64,000 bases of DNA from Tenrec ecaudatus (taxonomy: Eukaryota > Chordata > Mammalia > Afrosoricida > Tenrecidae). Position numbers and translations under genes: made by a program. Where the stretch lies: NCBI RefSeq assembly GCF_050624435.1, contig NC_134542.1, forward strand, positions 115,923,677-115,987,676, read 5' to 3'. Under the pieces are notes generated by a model. The model had not been told where the DNA came from. It worked only from the letters and a program-made list of their open reading frames with translations, and ran no database searches. This document shows, piece by piece, positions 47,290 to 57,429 of the stretch. Positions within the stretch are counted from its first letter, which is position 1. Each line of letters begins with the position of its first letter.

Positions 47290-47760
47290 TCTGGACCCAG
47301 TGTTGACTATGCTTATGACTTTGGCCATTATTCCAGGTGGGCTTACATCTGTATTGCAGCCCCTAGATGTGTGTTTAAGCCTTTCAATGACCGTGTGCGA
47401 AAGATGTGACTTGAATGGATATCATCTGGTCAAACCCTACTGACAAAAGTTGGAAATTTGATGACTCCCGACATGTAACTGATAGCAAAGTGGGTTCATG
47501 ATTGCATGGGAAGAGATTCCAGAGGACATGGTGCGACGCGCCTTCAAGAAAGGTGGCATCAGTAATGGTGTGGGTGGCAGTGAAGACGGCGCTTTGCATG
47601 AGAACGACAGCAGTGCTGGTGATGACTGTGAACTCAGTGATACTGACAATGTCTGTGCTGATAACCTCACACCTGCCCAGGCTGAAGCTCTGTTAGGACA
47701 GATGATGATGATGAGGAATCCAATTTTGGAGGATTTTAACTTGTCGCTTGGTTGCTGATT
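47290..47760 (+). pseudogene. Tigger/pogo-type transposase remnant
   Basis: One frame gives MTLAIIPGGLTSVLQPLDVC, the end of the DDE domain of pogo/Tigger transposases. After a frameshift come KPFNDRVRKM and, further on, MIAWEEIPEDMVRRAFKKGG followed by ISNGVGGSED, the usual C-terminal signature. An acidic tail ends with a stop at 47756. The start of the protein is missing or unrecognisable, so it is inactive. A poly(A) signal AATAAA lies at 47861-47866, and the terminal repeat is at 48052. Confidence 0.88.
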
Positions 47761-48052
47761 GAGCTAAGTTTTTTTGTACTTTTGAAGTTATTTTTGATGC
47801 CATATTGTTTTTGTTGACCCTCTTTTCCACTTACAGAGCTAGTTTACGGTTTTTCTTTGAAATAAATGTTCAATAACATTTAACCTACTGATGCCTCAAT
47901 TAATGTAATTTTATTGGTATCTATTTTTATTTTGAAATTTACCAGTAGCTGCTGCATTTCCCGCCATAGGCTTATACTTGAGTCGATAAGTTTCCCGTTT
48001 TTTGTGGTAAAATTACATATATTCCAGTCGGCTTACACTCGAGTGTATACGG
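47761..48052 (+). mobile_element. Right end of the Tigger-like element
   Basis: The sequence downstream of the transposase ends in TCGGCTTACACTCGAGTGTA then TACGG, followed by TA at 48053. The terminus is an inverted match to the left end of the element at 6244. Confidence 0.8.
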
Positions 48053-48119
48053 TATATATAGAAATGGGAATGGGACCACATTGGGACATCTACATTAAGC
48101 TAAGACAAAAGAGCTTAGG

Positions 48120-48731
48120 ACTGGTTCTCCACCTTCCTAATGCTGTGACCCATTAACACAGTTCCTCATGTTGTGGGGACCCCCAACCATAAATTATTTT
48201 TGTTGCTACTTCATAACTCTAATTTTGCTAATATCTGATATGCAGGATATATTTTCATTGTTACAAATTGAACATAGTTAAAGCATAGTGATTAATCACA
48301 AAACAATATGTAATTATAGGAGGGAAAAAATGAGCTGATGCCAGGGGCTCTAGTGGAAAGCAGATGTTTTGAGAATGATGATGGCAACAAATGTGCAAAT
48401 GTGTTTGACACAACAGATGTATGTATGGATGAGTGTTGTACGAGTCCCTTTAAAATGATTTTTTTAAAAAGATTTAAAACAATAAGTAATGATATATTGG
48501 GAAATGTTTATTTCTAATTACAAATAAATGAAATTTTGTCTTGAAGCATGGGTAGCAGTTTTCACACCTAGTACTCCTATGTGGGTGTATCTGCATGTGG
48601 GCAGACCCACCTGGGGACCAATTAGAGGAGTGTGGTGTCAGATATACCTGTTTTCCGGTGGTCTTGGGCAACCCCTGTGAAAGGGTCGTTCAACCCCCAA
48701 AGGGGTTGCAACCTAAAGGTTGAGAAACGCT
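48120..48731 (-). mobile_element. SPIN-type hAT element (minus) carrying an L1 insertion
   Basis: Read on the minus strand it begins CAGCGTTTCTCAACC and ends near 48120 with GAACCAG. It contains GAAAGGGTCGTT in reverse and the TTTGTGATTAATCACTATGC block. It is split by the L1 tail at 48319-48475. Both flanks contain CTTAG, which may be the rest of the 8-bp duplication. Confidence 0.88.
48319..48475 (+). mobile_element. Short L1 3' end inserted in a SPIN element
   Basis: This is 157 bp of the L1 terminus (GATGCCAGGGGCTCTAGTGG to AAAATGATTTTTTTAAAAAG). It is flanked by a 19-bp duplication with two mismatches, at 48300-48318 and 48476-48494, both beginning AAAACAATA. SPIN sequence continues on both sides. 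Confidence 0.85.
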
Positions 48732-49108
48732 GACTTAGATTGATCCAGGGCCTTCTGACCAAGGCTTGGTCAGGATTTGAACGTGACTGTGACCCTCAAA
48801 AGGGAGCCTTGATCCAGGGCAGGCCCAGGCAAGCCCCAAAGGGAGACGATCCCTGTCTGGGCTGCTTGGGTGGGTTGGTGAGGGAATCCGCTTTCTAATG
48901 CGCTCTGCCTGAGGTCCAGACTTCACATTTCTGCTTGGGTGAATCAAAGAAACCAAACTTTCTTAGAATAAGGAGATAGTCTGAAGGACTTCAGTCACAT
49001 CTTAATCCACATGGGTACTTTGCAAACAGATTTTAGGTGTTCACGCTTATTTGTAGCCTTCTGCAAACCTAGTGCTCAGAATCTAAGCTTTAACACATTT
49101 ACACAAAA

Positions 49109-49305
49109 GCCAAAAACTAAGTGCCATCACGTTGATTCTAACTCATAGTGGCCCTACAGGATAGGACAGAACTACCCCTGAGTTTATTTCCCAGGTGTAA
49201 AGCATTCCAGTGACAGCTTCTTTATTCTGTGGAGTGGCTCATGGTTTCATACTGCTGAACCTGGAGGAAGAAGCCCAATTTGTAATCCACTACGCCACCA
49301 AGGCC
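49109..49305 (-). mobile_element. AfroSINE (minus)
   Basis: GCCATCACGTTGATTCTAAC to TCCACTACGCCACCAAGGCC. The solo LTR begins about 10 bp beyond it. Confidence 0.85.
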
Positions 49306-49315
49306 ATTTGTTTTC

Positions 49316-50043
49316 TGTCAGGGTAGCCAGCCCCTAACAAATCACAGATCCAGTAGACACAATTGTACAGCAATAATAAGTAAAGGTTATATTGAAGTCA
49401 TAGAAAATACGGAGAGATAAAGAGAGATTGAAATAATGGAGTCAGACACATTTCATAGTAGCATGCTCACCGCAGCCCCGCTTGGTGGTCCCCGTAAGGA
49501 TATGGAAGGTGGGAATTGCAGGAGCAAACGAGAGCTGTTTATTACTAACCAACGCTTATAGATCTTTTGGGGGTGTGCAAGCTCCTTAATTACAGGTAAG
49601 GACATACATCACAAGAAGGGGTTGTGTTATAGGTAATATAGTGATGAGAGGGCGATGATCTAGGGGTATACATGCAATAGGAAGGGGAGAGATTGGGATA
49701 TACAAGTGACAATATGGGCCGATCCTAGATTCAAGGTGGCAGCCTAATTTTGGATGACTGAGCAGGTTTGACCTGTTCTCTGGCTCTCCATGGAAACCAT
49801 AATCAGCAGCATGTGAACCTCACAGTGGACCAGACTAATGTCTGAATGCCTTCAGGGAGAAGTAATCCACTGTCCTTCACAGCAGGCAGTGGGCCCCACC
49901 TGTGTGGGACCAGACCTTTGAAGGCTGAATGCATCTGACCTCCCACCATGTGCTGGCAAATAGCCTCTAATGTCTATCTTTGGGAGAGACAAAGCTGGGG
50001 AAAAGTCTTTTTATATCCCAGTTTTCTTCAATAAATGTTAGCC
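49316..50043 (-). mobile_element. Probable solo LTR of an endogenous retrovirus
   Basis: Read on the minus strand it has a TATA-like TATAAGCG near 49560, then AATAAACAGC (poly(A) signal) about 15 bases on. A pyrimidine-rich R/U5-like part follows, ending GGCTGGCTACCCTGACA at 49316. The TG...CA ends are plausible but the far edge is approximate. No internal viral genes flank it. The family was not identified. Confidence 0.55.
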
Positions 50044-50087
50044 ATTAGTATTACTGAAATCAAGTATGTCCAGGAGAGGTAAAACTA

Positions 50088-50130
50088 TTGAACTTGTGGT
50101 TATTTGCCCACCTAACCACTAGGGCTTCTT
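50088..50130 (-). mobile_element. AfroSINE head scrap (minus)
   Basis: GCCCACCTAACCACTAGGGC is the reverse of the SINE start. Confidence 0.45.
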
Positions 50131-50149
50131 TTTTTAGGTATATGTTCAG

Positions 50150-51720
50150 ATTCTCCACCTTTGGCAGTATTGGTTTAGAAAGGTAGTGTGTTTCTGGAAT
50201 TTGTTAGTTTCTTTTAGGTTTTTAAGTTTCTTCGAGTAAGGTCAATTCCGTTGTTATGCTTTCTATTTCAGTGGGACCTATTGTGATGTCATCCACTTCA
50301 TTTCTTATTTGTGTTATTTACATCCTCTTTTGCTTTGGTAGGTTTTTGCCAGTGATTTTGCCCATTTTATTAATTCATTCAAAGAGCCAACTTCAAATCT
50401 TGATATTTTTTTTCTCTTTTGTTTCTACCTGGCTCAACTCTCCTAGATCTCTCTCAGACAGAAAAGGCTTATGATGCCAAAGAGATTTCCTCAGACTTCA
50501 ATGCAATTGATAGGTTGAGCCCTCCTTTCATTAAAATCTATTTTATCAGAAATTAGCATTGCCAATCTTTCTTTTGAGTGCCATTTCCTTGATACATGTT
50601 TTCCATCCTTTGATTTTTAGATTCTTCCATATTTGGGTCTAAGACCTGTCTCCTGTCTACAACATATTGATTGGTCTTATTTTCTTTTTTTTTAATTTTT
50701 AATTAATTTATTTATTTATTTTCTTATTTGAGCCTTTGTGGTTACATGTTGAACTTTTAATCACAAGGTCAGCAGGTTAAAACCACCACCATCTGCAGGA
50801 GAAAGATGAAGCTTCTTACTCCTTCCAAGAATTACAGTCTCTGAAACCCACAAGTGCTAAGTCAGTGGTGTGCTTAATCCATTAACAGTGCAATTATCAA
50901 TAGGTATGAATTTTTTGCTGTGTATTACCTGAGCATGTGCTCATGCAATGCTGCTGGTTTCTTTGTTCCTTACACTTCTGTGCTGAGTTATTGTATGGAT
51001 TTTCTTCTTTCCTCTGCTGCTGCTACTTTAGCGTTTACTAAATCTCTGATTTTCTTTTTTTCCCTTAATATTACTTGGTAGACTTGCTTATCTGGATTGA
51101 CTTTTGGGTGGTGAGGCCATGTATGTTAATATGAGCTTATTGGTTCTCTGGCCAAAGAACTTCCTTCAGTATCTTGTAAAATTGGTCTCATTTTTATAAA
51201 TTCCTTTAATTTCTGGGTATCTTTTAAATTTCCTTAATTCTGTCTTTCATCTATTCGTTTCCATTGGTTTCCTCTTTGAATCCATTATTGTGAAATCTTG
51301 ATATTAAGCTTCTGGTTTTCTGCTTTTTGGGTATGGATTGTATTTTTCTTTCCTTTTTTACGCTGCTCTTGTATTCTCCTGAGTTCTAAGAGATTGTTTT
51401 TTGTTTGTTTTTATATTTTCCTTGATTTTGAATGTTTTCCTTGATCTTTCTCTCAGTCTTTTAAAGATACTTAAATATTCTTTTGAACTTCTTGTCAAGT
51501 GTGTTATTTTTTTCCTCAGGAAAATTTTCTGGCTCTGTGTTGTCACATTTTTTGCCATTCTGTCTTGTTTCTTCAAGCGAGCCAAGGTTGTGTATTGTCT
51601 ATCAGACATTGTAGTGTTGTTTTATTTGTATTTAATTGGCATGTTAGTGTTTTACCCAGGAATTTTGTTTTGTTATTGCTAAGTGTGTGCTCCTTTGCTT
51701 GTTAGCCTGGCAGCATCTAT
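50150..51720 (-). mobile_element. Old LINE-1 (minus), 5' ORF2 and possibly ORF1
   Basis: TTGATATTTTTTTTCTCTTT and ATTCATTCAAAGAGCCAACT at 50370-50420 are reverse L1 ORF2. Further on, a lysine/arginine-rich reading at 51609-51358 (minus) has the coiled-coil-like composition of an ORF1 start. A SINE is inserted at 50729-50861. The ORF2 part is clear, the ORF1 part is not. Confidence 0.6.
50729..50861 (+). mobile_element. AfroSINE left part (plus), in old L1
   Basis: TTGAGCCTTTGTGGTTACAT, CACAAGGTCAGCAGGTTAAA and ATTACAGTCTCTGAAACCCA. The tail is missing. Confidence 0.75.
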
Positions 51721-52501
51721 GGGCTCAATACCTATTTCTTGGTTGGTGTCGTGAAGGTTGGGAGTGTGTGTGCAGTTGAAGTTGGGTTGGGCCGGTGCTA
51801 ATCTAGTGGTGCAAGAGCTGATGATGGTGCTTGTCCAGTAAGGCTGCACCACATGTGGCTTTTCCTAGACAATGTAGGCGTTACTGTTTTCTCTCAGCCA
51901 TGGGACAAGGAAAAGAAAAACCAGAGTGGGAAAAAGCCACCACAGCAACAAAAGAAAATGAACCTAAAAAGGAGCAAAAACAAGAAATAAAAATCAAACG
52001 GGCAAAGGGGGTGGTGGCAGCGCTGAAATAATTACAACAAATGAAGAAAAATGATGAGGAAAACTTTTAAAATGAGGGAAAGAGGCAATAAAGAAAAATA
52101 GAGTTGTAAATTAAAACAAAAAGAAAAAGGTTGGAAAAGGAAATAAACAAAACTAAGAAAAAGACTGAGGAAGTTAGAAAATAAAAACACAAACAAGGGC
52201 AGGGAAGGAAAGATGAAGCAGGCATGCTGGATTCTCAGTTAACATGCCTGACCTCCAAGGAGCCAGCGCACCGACTGCTCCATGTACCAGCCAAGGAGGA
52301 TGCTGGAAATCAGCACCCCTGTTCCCAGAAGGACTTCCGGGAGGGTGACAGGGCTGGGGGTGGAGGGACTGATCATCTGAAGCATTACTTCTGGCTTAGA
52401 GTGGTGGCTGGGGGGCAGGCAGCTCAATTTGGCTCTTGAGTGCTCTCCAGGTCTAAGCCACTGCCAATCGAGTGCCACCAAACATAGGATTGGCATGTTC
52501 T
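51721..52501. other. Unclear, possibly L1 5'UTR
   Basis: It continues beyond the minus-strand L1 and resumes at 54574-54830 after the younger L1. Its position and the GC-rich text fit an L1 5'UTR, but no landmark confirms this. Confidence 0.35.
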
Positions 52502-52515
52502 GGTGCCTGATTCAT

Positions 52516-54559
52516 TTTTTGTTTTGTTTTTTATTTATTATTTAAAATACTTTTATTAGGTACTCTTACATCTCATCACAATCCATGCATTCATCCAGTG
52601 TGTCAAGCATATTTGTACATATGCCGCCATCATCATTTTCAAAGCATCCTCTTCCCACTTGAGCCCCTGATATCAGCTACCCCCTTCCTTCCCCCTCCCT
52701 CCCCAACCTACCCTCCTTCATGAACTCTTGATAAGTTATAGATTATTATTTTCAATTTTTACATCATCCTCCATCTCCCCTCACCCACTTTTCTGTTATT
52801 CATCCTCCTGGTAGGGTGTTCTAGATTGATCCTGTGATCGATTCCCTCTTTCTCCCCCCACCAACCCCTAATCCTACTGGTATCTCTGGATTCCTTGTAT
52901 TTTGGGCTCTTATCTGTAGCAGTGTGCATGCTCTGGTCTAATCCTATTTGTAAGGTAGAATTGAGGTCATGATAGTGGGGTGAAGGAAGCACCAAAGAAC
53001 TAGAGGAAAGTTGTGTTTCATTGGTGCTATAGTACACCCTGACTGGCTCATCTCTCCCTTGTAACCTCTCTATGAGGGGTCTACCGAGAGCTTTGGGTCT
53101 CCACTCCATTCCCCCCTATTCACTTTGGGTATGGCTTTATTCTGGGTTTTACATGCCTGATACCTGATCCCATTGATACCTCATGATCACACAGGCTGGT
53201 GTGCTTCTTCTATGTGGGCCTTGTTGTTTCTCAGCTAGATGGCCGCTTGTTTATCTTCAAGACTTTAAGACCCAGATGCTATGTCTTTTGATAATTGGGC
53301 ACCATCAGCTTTCTTCACATTTGCTTATGCACCCATTTTGTCTTCAGCGATCATGTCGGGAAAGTGAGCAGCACAGAATGCCAGATTGATAGAACAAAGT
53401 GTTCTTGTGTTAAGGGAGTACTTGAGTCAAGGCCCAATGTCCATCTGCAACTTTAATTCTTAACATATAGATATGAGTACATAGCTCTATTCCCCTCTCA
53501 TTTTATATATGTATTTATATATGTACATACCTGTATTTAGGCCTCTATAAATGTCCTCTGCCTCCTGGTTCTTTCTTCTATTTCCTTTTATTTTTCTCTT
53601 GTCCCACCATCGTGTTCGACCTTCATTTGGGTTTATTAATTCCTTGCTGCTACATTGCCTTTGACTAAGCCCCCCTAGGCATCCTACGACCTTCCTTCCA
53701 TTGATTTTAGTTTACTTGTTGGTGCCTTGTCCCTGGGTTGGCTTCCCCTCACCTCTTTCTTAATCCCACCTCACCTTCTGTATCCCCTCAGGATCACGGG
53801 TCCTGTTCTTTTCACCTCCGAATTATTTATCCCGCTATCTTATCTAGCTAGATAAGACATGCGGGTACATTCATAAGTGAAAAAACCTGGCACAGCCAAA
53901 TCAAACAACAATGAACGTCAAACCAACAAAACAATAACAACAAACAAATAAAATAACAACAAAAAACCACTGACCCAAATGGAAAAGCCAATAAATAGTT
54001 CAAGTTGTTTGTTGTTCTTTATGAGTGTTTTCCAGTTGAGTCTGATGGGGTGCCACACTCTGTCTCCAAAGTCCATTTTTGGTATTCCCCGGGGATTTCT
54101 TCACTATGCTCCCCCTGCTGTTAAGCTGCATGCCCTCAGTGCCTGGCCCCACTGTGATGGGGCCAGACCATGCACTATTCCCACTCTGCTGTCCCCACAG
54201 CGCCATGGTCCAATGAGGGATGCCATATCCCATGGTGGGGCCGGACCTACGGTCCTCCCTATGCGTGTCTGGGAGGGTATTGTTTATATCTCCACAGAAG
54301 AGGGAGAAAGACCAGGCTTCAACCCGATGCACCAAGACATGAATACAACATACCAGCATGTACCAGGGAACCAATAGAGAGGTCTGCGGGTCTGGCCCCA
54401 ACCCCAACTATGTGGACACCCTTCCCCCACCAGAAGAATGCACTTCACAGGACAGCACTGGGGCTACAGCTTGGGTAGAGGGGTGCATCGGATTACAGCA
54501 CACGGGAGAAACGAAAAGGGATGGAGAGGGAGGAGAGGACATCCTGGCCTGCTTGGACC
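52516..54559 (-). mobile_element. L1 3'UTR, about 2.0 kb (minus)
   Basis: This is the longest minus-strand copy of the recurring L1 3'UTR. It is flanked by a perfect 14-bp duplication GGTGCCTGATTCAT at 52502-52515 and 54560-54573. It split an older repeat-derived region that resumes after 54573. Open frames inside (for example 54000-54407) are UTR sequence, not genes. Confidence 0.92.
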
Positions 54560-54961
54560 GGTGCCTGATTCATGAGGGCATACCTCCTGCCTTGGAACAG
54601 GGGCTATGTAGGGGTGTAGGTGTCACCAGCATTAGGTAGATGGGGGAGGGACCTGATCACCATTCTGGTCACTGGGAGAACTTGGGAAATAAGGGGAAAA
54701 CATGCACCACTCGTGTTGGCATCTAGCAGCCTGGCCCTTGGTAAGCAGAGGGATTATCAGCTTGTTGCCCCAATAGCAACTGCACTTAAAATTCAAAGAG
54801 GCTATGTGCTGTCAGACTGTTTGACAGCTCACCATTCTGTTTGCTTATATGTTTCTTTCATTCAGTTTCTTCTAGTCAGTATTCAGTCCATTTCTTTATA
54901 TGTCACTTGAAACTTTCATGTGTATCTCTTTCCTTTGATTTCTCAAGCCTATGTTGTAGAT

Positions 54962-55183
54962 CAGGGATCCTCAAACTTTTTAAACAGGGGGCCAGTTCAC
55001 TGTCCTTCAGACCCGTTGGAGGGCCAGTCTATAGTTTAAAAAAATTATGAACAAATTCCTATGCACACTGCACATAACTTATTTTGAAGTAAAAAAGAAA
55101 ACGGGGCAAAAACATCTGGGGGGCTGGATAAAGGTCCTCGACGGTCCGCATGGCCCGTGCAGGCCGTTGTTTGAGCACAGCCG
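54962..55183 (+). mobile_element. Second hAT family, short non-autonomous copy
   Basis: It starts CAGGGATCCTCAAACTTTTT and ends GTTTGAGCACAGCCG. It includes AACAGGGGGCCAGTTCACTG and CTATGCACACTGCACATAAC. The ends are inverted repeats of the CAGGGGTCCTCAAAC type. I recognise it as one of the hAT families thought to have moved between distant animals (OC1- or hAT1-like), but cannot fix the exact name. Confidence 0.75.
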
Positions 55184-55273
55184 TTAGATAATCTAAGTCA
55201 TTTTTCTGCCTACTCCGTCATATTATCCGAAGTCCAGTCTTAACAATTTCTTGTGTAGGGGAGTTTTTAAATC

Positions 55274-55465
55274 ACAAAAACCAAACCCATTACTGTCAAG
55301 GTCATTCTAACCCCTACAACCCCATGTGTTACTGAGTTGAACTAGCCCACAGGTTTTCACAGCTACCTTTATTGAAGCAGTTGACCAGTTCCTGCTTCTA
55401 CAACACTACTGCATGGATTCAAACTGCCAACTCTCAGGACACACTGTTCACCCGCCCAGGCCCAT
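55274..55465 (-). mobile_element. AfroSINE (minus), decayed
   Basis: CCAAACCCATTACTGTCAAG then GGATTCAAACTGCCAACTCT, just upstream of the ZRANB3 exon. Confidence 0.7.
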
Positions 55466-55731
55466 CTGTTTGGCTTATGTGATGGCTCAGTGTGTCACAA
55501 GCGGTTGAGTTCCTAGGTTGTACATTATGTAATTAGTTTTGGACTCAGTGCTGTAAATTTTCTCCGGAGCTTGTTAGCGGATCATGATTTAACTGTTGTA
55601 TCTCTGTGTAGATAGTCCATCAAGACTATGTATTAGCATCTCTCCATTATCATTTGTGTTGGGTGATGGAATCTACTTATCTGTGCCTACGTCACCCATC
55701 TCTCACTGCTGTATGGTCTCTTTGTTTTCAG
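55466..55731 (+). other. End of ZRANB3 intron 1 with the splice acceptor
   Basis: The last 25 bases are pyrimidine-rich (CTCTTTGTTTTCAG). Nothing else was seen. Confidence 0.8.
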
Positions 55732-55738
55732 GGTCAAT

Positions 55739-55899
55739 ATGCATAGAGTTCGTAACATGAGAAAGCCTCGCACGCCTCAAACTTCTCCTTTGGCAAATGA
55801 ATCTGAAAAACAGCTGGATTATTTGCCTGACAAGCTAAGAGCAAAGCTGCTTCCTTTCCAGAAAGATGGCATTGTTTTTGCCCTTAGAAGAGACGGCAG
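55739..55899 (+). CDS. ZRANB3: ZRANB3, first coding exon (partial CDS)
   Basis: The exon runs from 55732 to 55899. It follows a pyrimidine-rich tract ending in TTTTCAG (AG at 55730-55731) and is followed by a GTAAAG donor at 55900. The ATG at 55739 opens 53 codons plus two bases of an arginine codon. The peptide starts MHRVRNMRKPRTPQ and contains LPDKLRAKLLPFQKDGIVFA. This matches the N terminus of ZRANB3 just before its SNF2 helicase motif I (Walker A), which would be in the next exon. An A at -3 gives an acceptable start context, and the start agrees with the human protein. Known for the family: ZRANB3 is a nuclear SNF2-type annealing helicase and structure-specific endonuclease that acts at stalled replication forks through polyubiquitinated PCNA. 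Only about 5% of the protein is here; the next exon is not in the window. No break is seen. The identification is strong, although orthologue alignment was not run. Confidence 0.92.
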
Positions 55900-56139
55900 G
55901 TAAAGTATATCTTTTAAGACACTATGAAAATGCCATACACTTTCTCTCACCACTTTATTATGGAAACATTTTAAACATACAGAAAGTTAAAAGACTGTTA
56001 ACAGCCAATGCTTCTAGACACAGCACCTGCGGTTGAAACATTAGGCCGTACATCATCGTTTGTCTCTTTTGCCACTGTTCCCCAATCCTCCTGTTCTTTT
56101 TACTCACTACAACGTAACAGCCAACATTAGTGTAAACGC

Positions 56140-56310
56140 CCCAAACCAAACCCAATGTTGCTAAGTGTATTCTGACCCATCGCCACCATATAGACAGTAC
56201 ACCTGCTCCTCGGGGATCCGAGACTACCAGGCTTCTTTTAGAGAGTGTGCAGTAGCCGCTGACCTTTGAGTTCGCAGCCCAGTGCTTAGTGCTTTGTGCC
56301 ACCAGCATCA
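56140..56310 (-). mobile_element. AfroSINE (minus)
   Basis: CAAACCCAATGTTGCTAAGT then AGTAGCCGCTGACCTTTGAG and TTTGTGCCACCAGCATC. Confidence 0.75.
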
Positions 56311-56755
56311 GGTTCCCTCCTAATTACTTCCATATCTATATTAACCAGAATTAATATTTGTTTACCATTCTGTTTCTTGTTAGGTTAAATTAATAAAGTG
56401 TATAAATCTTAACCAATACAAATCAAACATTACCCTCATAATCAGGCATGAATCTTAGGGTTTTTAAGCCAAAGATTTGGTTTTGCCTATTCTGTAACCC
56501 ATGTACATGGTATCCAGTGCATACTGTGTTTGGAAATCGTCCTTCCACTCAATGTCATATGTTTGAGAGTCACCTGTGTTGTTCTGTGCATTTATACTTT
56601 GTTCCTGCAGTATGCACTGCATATACTTGGGGCTTGTCACATTACTTCGGGATCCTTCCAGTTTTTCCAGCTTGGATATAACTTCCATAGTTTCCCTTTT
56701 TGCTTTCTTACAGTTAGATTTTGTCTTAGTCTAGAGGAGCTTTATCAGTCAACCG

Positions 56756-56758
56756 TGT

Positions 56759-56800
<42 letters not shown>

Positions 56801-56810
56801 ACACACACAG
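56756..56810. repeat. (TG)n/(AC)n palindromic microsatellite
   Basis: About 20 TG units turn directly into AC units. The junction GTAC at 56797-56800 is the centre of a perfect 22-bp palindrome (56788-56809). Confidence 0.95.
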
Positions 56811-57395
56811 ACAGAGATTTACTTCAAGGAATTGGCTCATAACATTGTGGAGTCCCAAGGGGCAGCTCTAAACCTTAGCTGGGGTACTTGTAGGCCTGGG
56901 CTGATAAACGCAAAACCTATAGGTCAGACCACAAACTGGAGGCCTCTGCTGCCACGCTGGACTGGACATCAAGTGACAAGAAGAACACTTGAGTGAGCTT
57001 TGACAGAAATACATTTATAGGGATATGACAAAAAGTATTACTATTCAATCATAAAGGGGTTCATTAAGCACAGATATCAAAAATGTTTAACTCTTGCTTT
57101 TTAACATACTCTTCATCTAGATGTGTATACTGCTGAAGGCAGAGTTTCTATCTTTCCAGGCTTTCCCCCAAAGAATTTTTCCCTCTTTGATTCACACCGT
57201 ATCAAAACAAGTTTTCACATCTGCTAGTGAGTCAAATTACATCCCTTTTCAGTGTTCTTTTGGTTGGGGGAACCAAAAGAAGCCTGAAGGGGCAAGATCA
57301 GGGCAGTGGGGTGAATGGGGTTAGGTTTCCCAGTGAAATTCCTGAAGGACAACCCTTGCTTCTCCTGAAGGGTGAGCAGTTGCATCACAATGGGA

Positions 57396-57416
57396 AATAA
57401 ATAAATAAATAAATAC
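57396..57416. repeat. (AAAT)n microsatellite
   Basis: Four to five AAAT units next to the L1 insertion at 57430. It is probably an old poly-A tail or the target site. Confidence 0.85.
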
Positions 57417-57429
57417 TCAGCATGACTTT

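Larger units (their letters stand above)
40489..55731 (+). other. ZRANB3: ZRANB3 intron 1 (inferred)
   Basis: This is the span between the candidate first exon and the acceptor at 55730-55731. It holds no coding exon that I can recognise. It is filled by LINE, SINE, hAT, Tigger and LTR remnants that are listed separately. Confidence 0.5.
56311..57417. other. No recognised feature besides a microsatellite
   Basis: Unique-looking intron around the TG/AC repeat. Confidence 0.5.

Noticed and set aside
51831-52031. Lysine-rich 66-aa frame
   Set aside because: Low-complexity A-rich sequence beside an old L1; no start context or homology that I recognise.
54000-54407. 132- and 135-aa overlapping frames
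   Set aside because: Both lie inside an L1 3'UTR insertion bounded by a 14-bp duplication.
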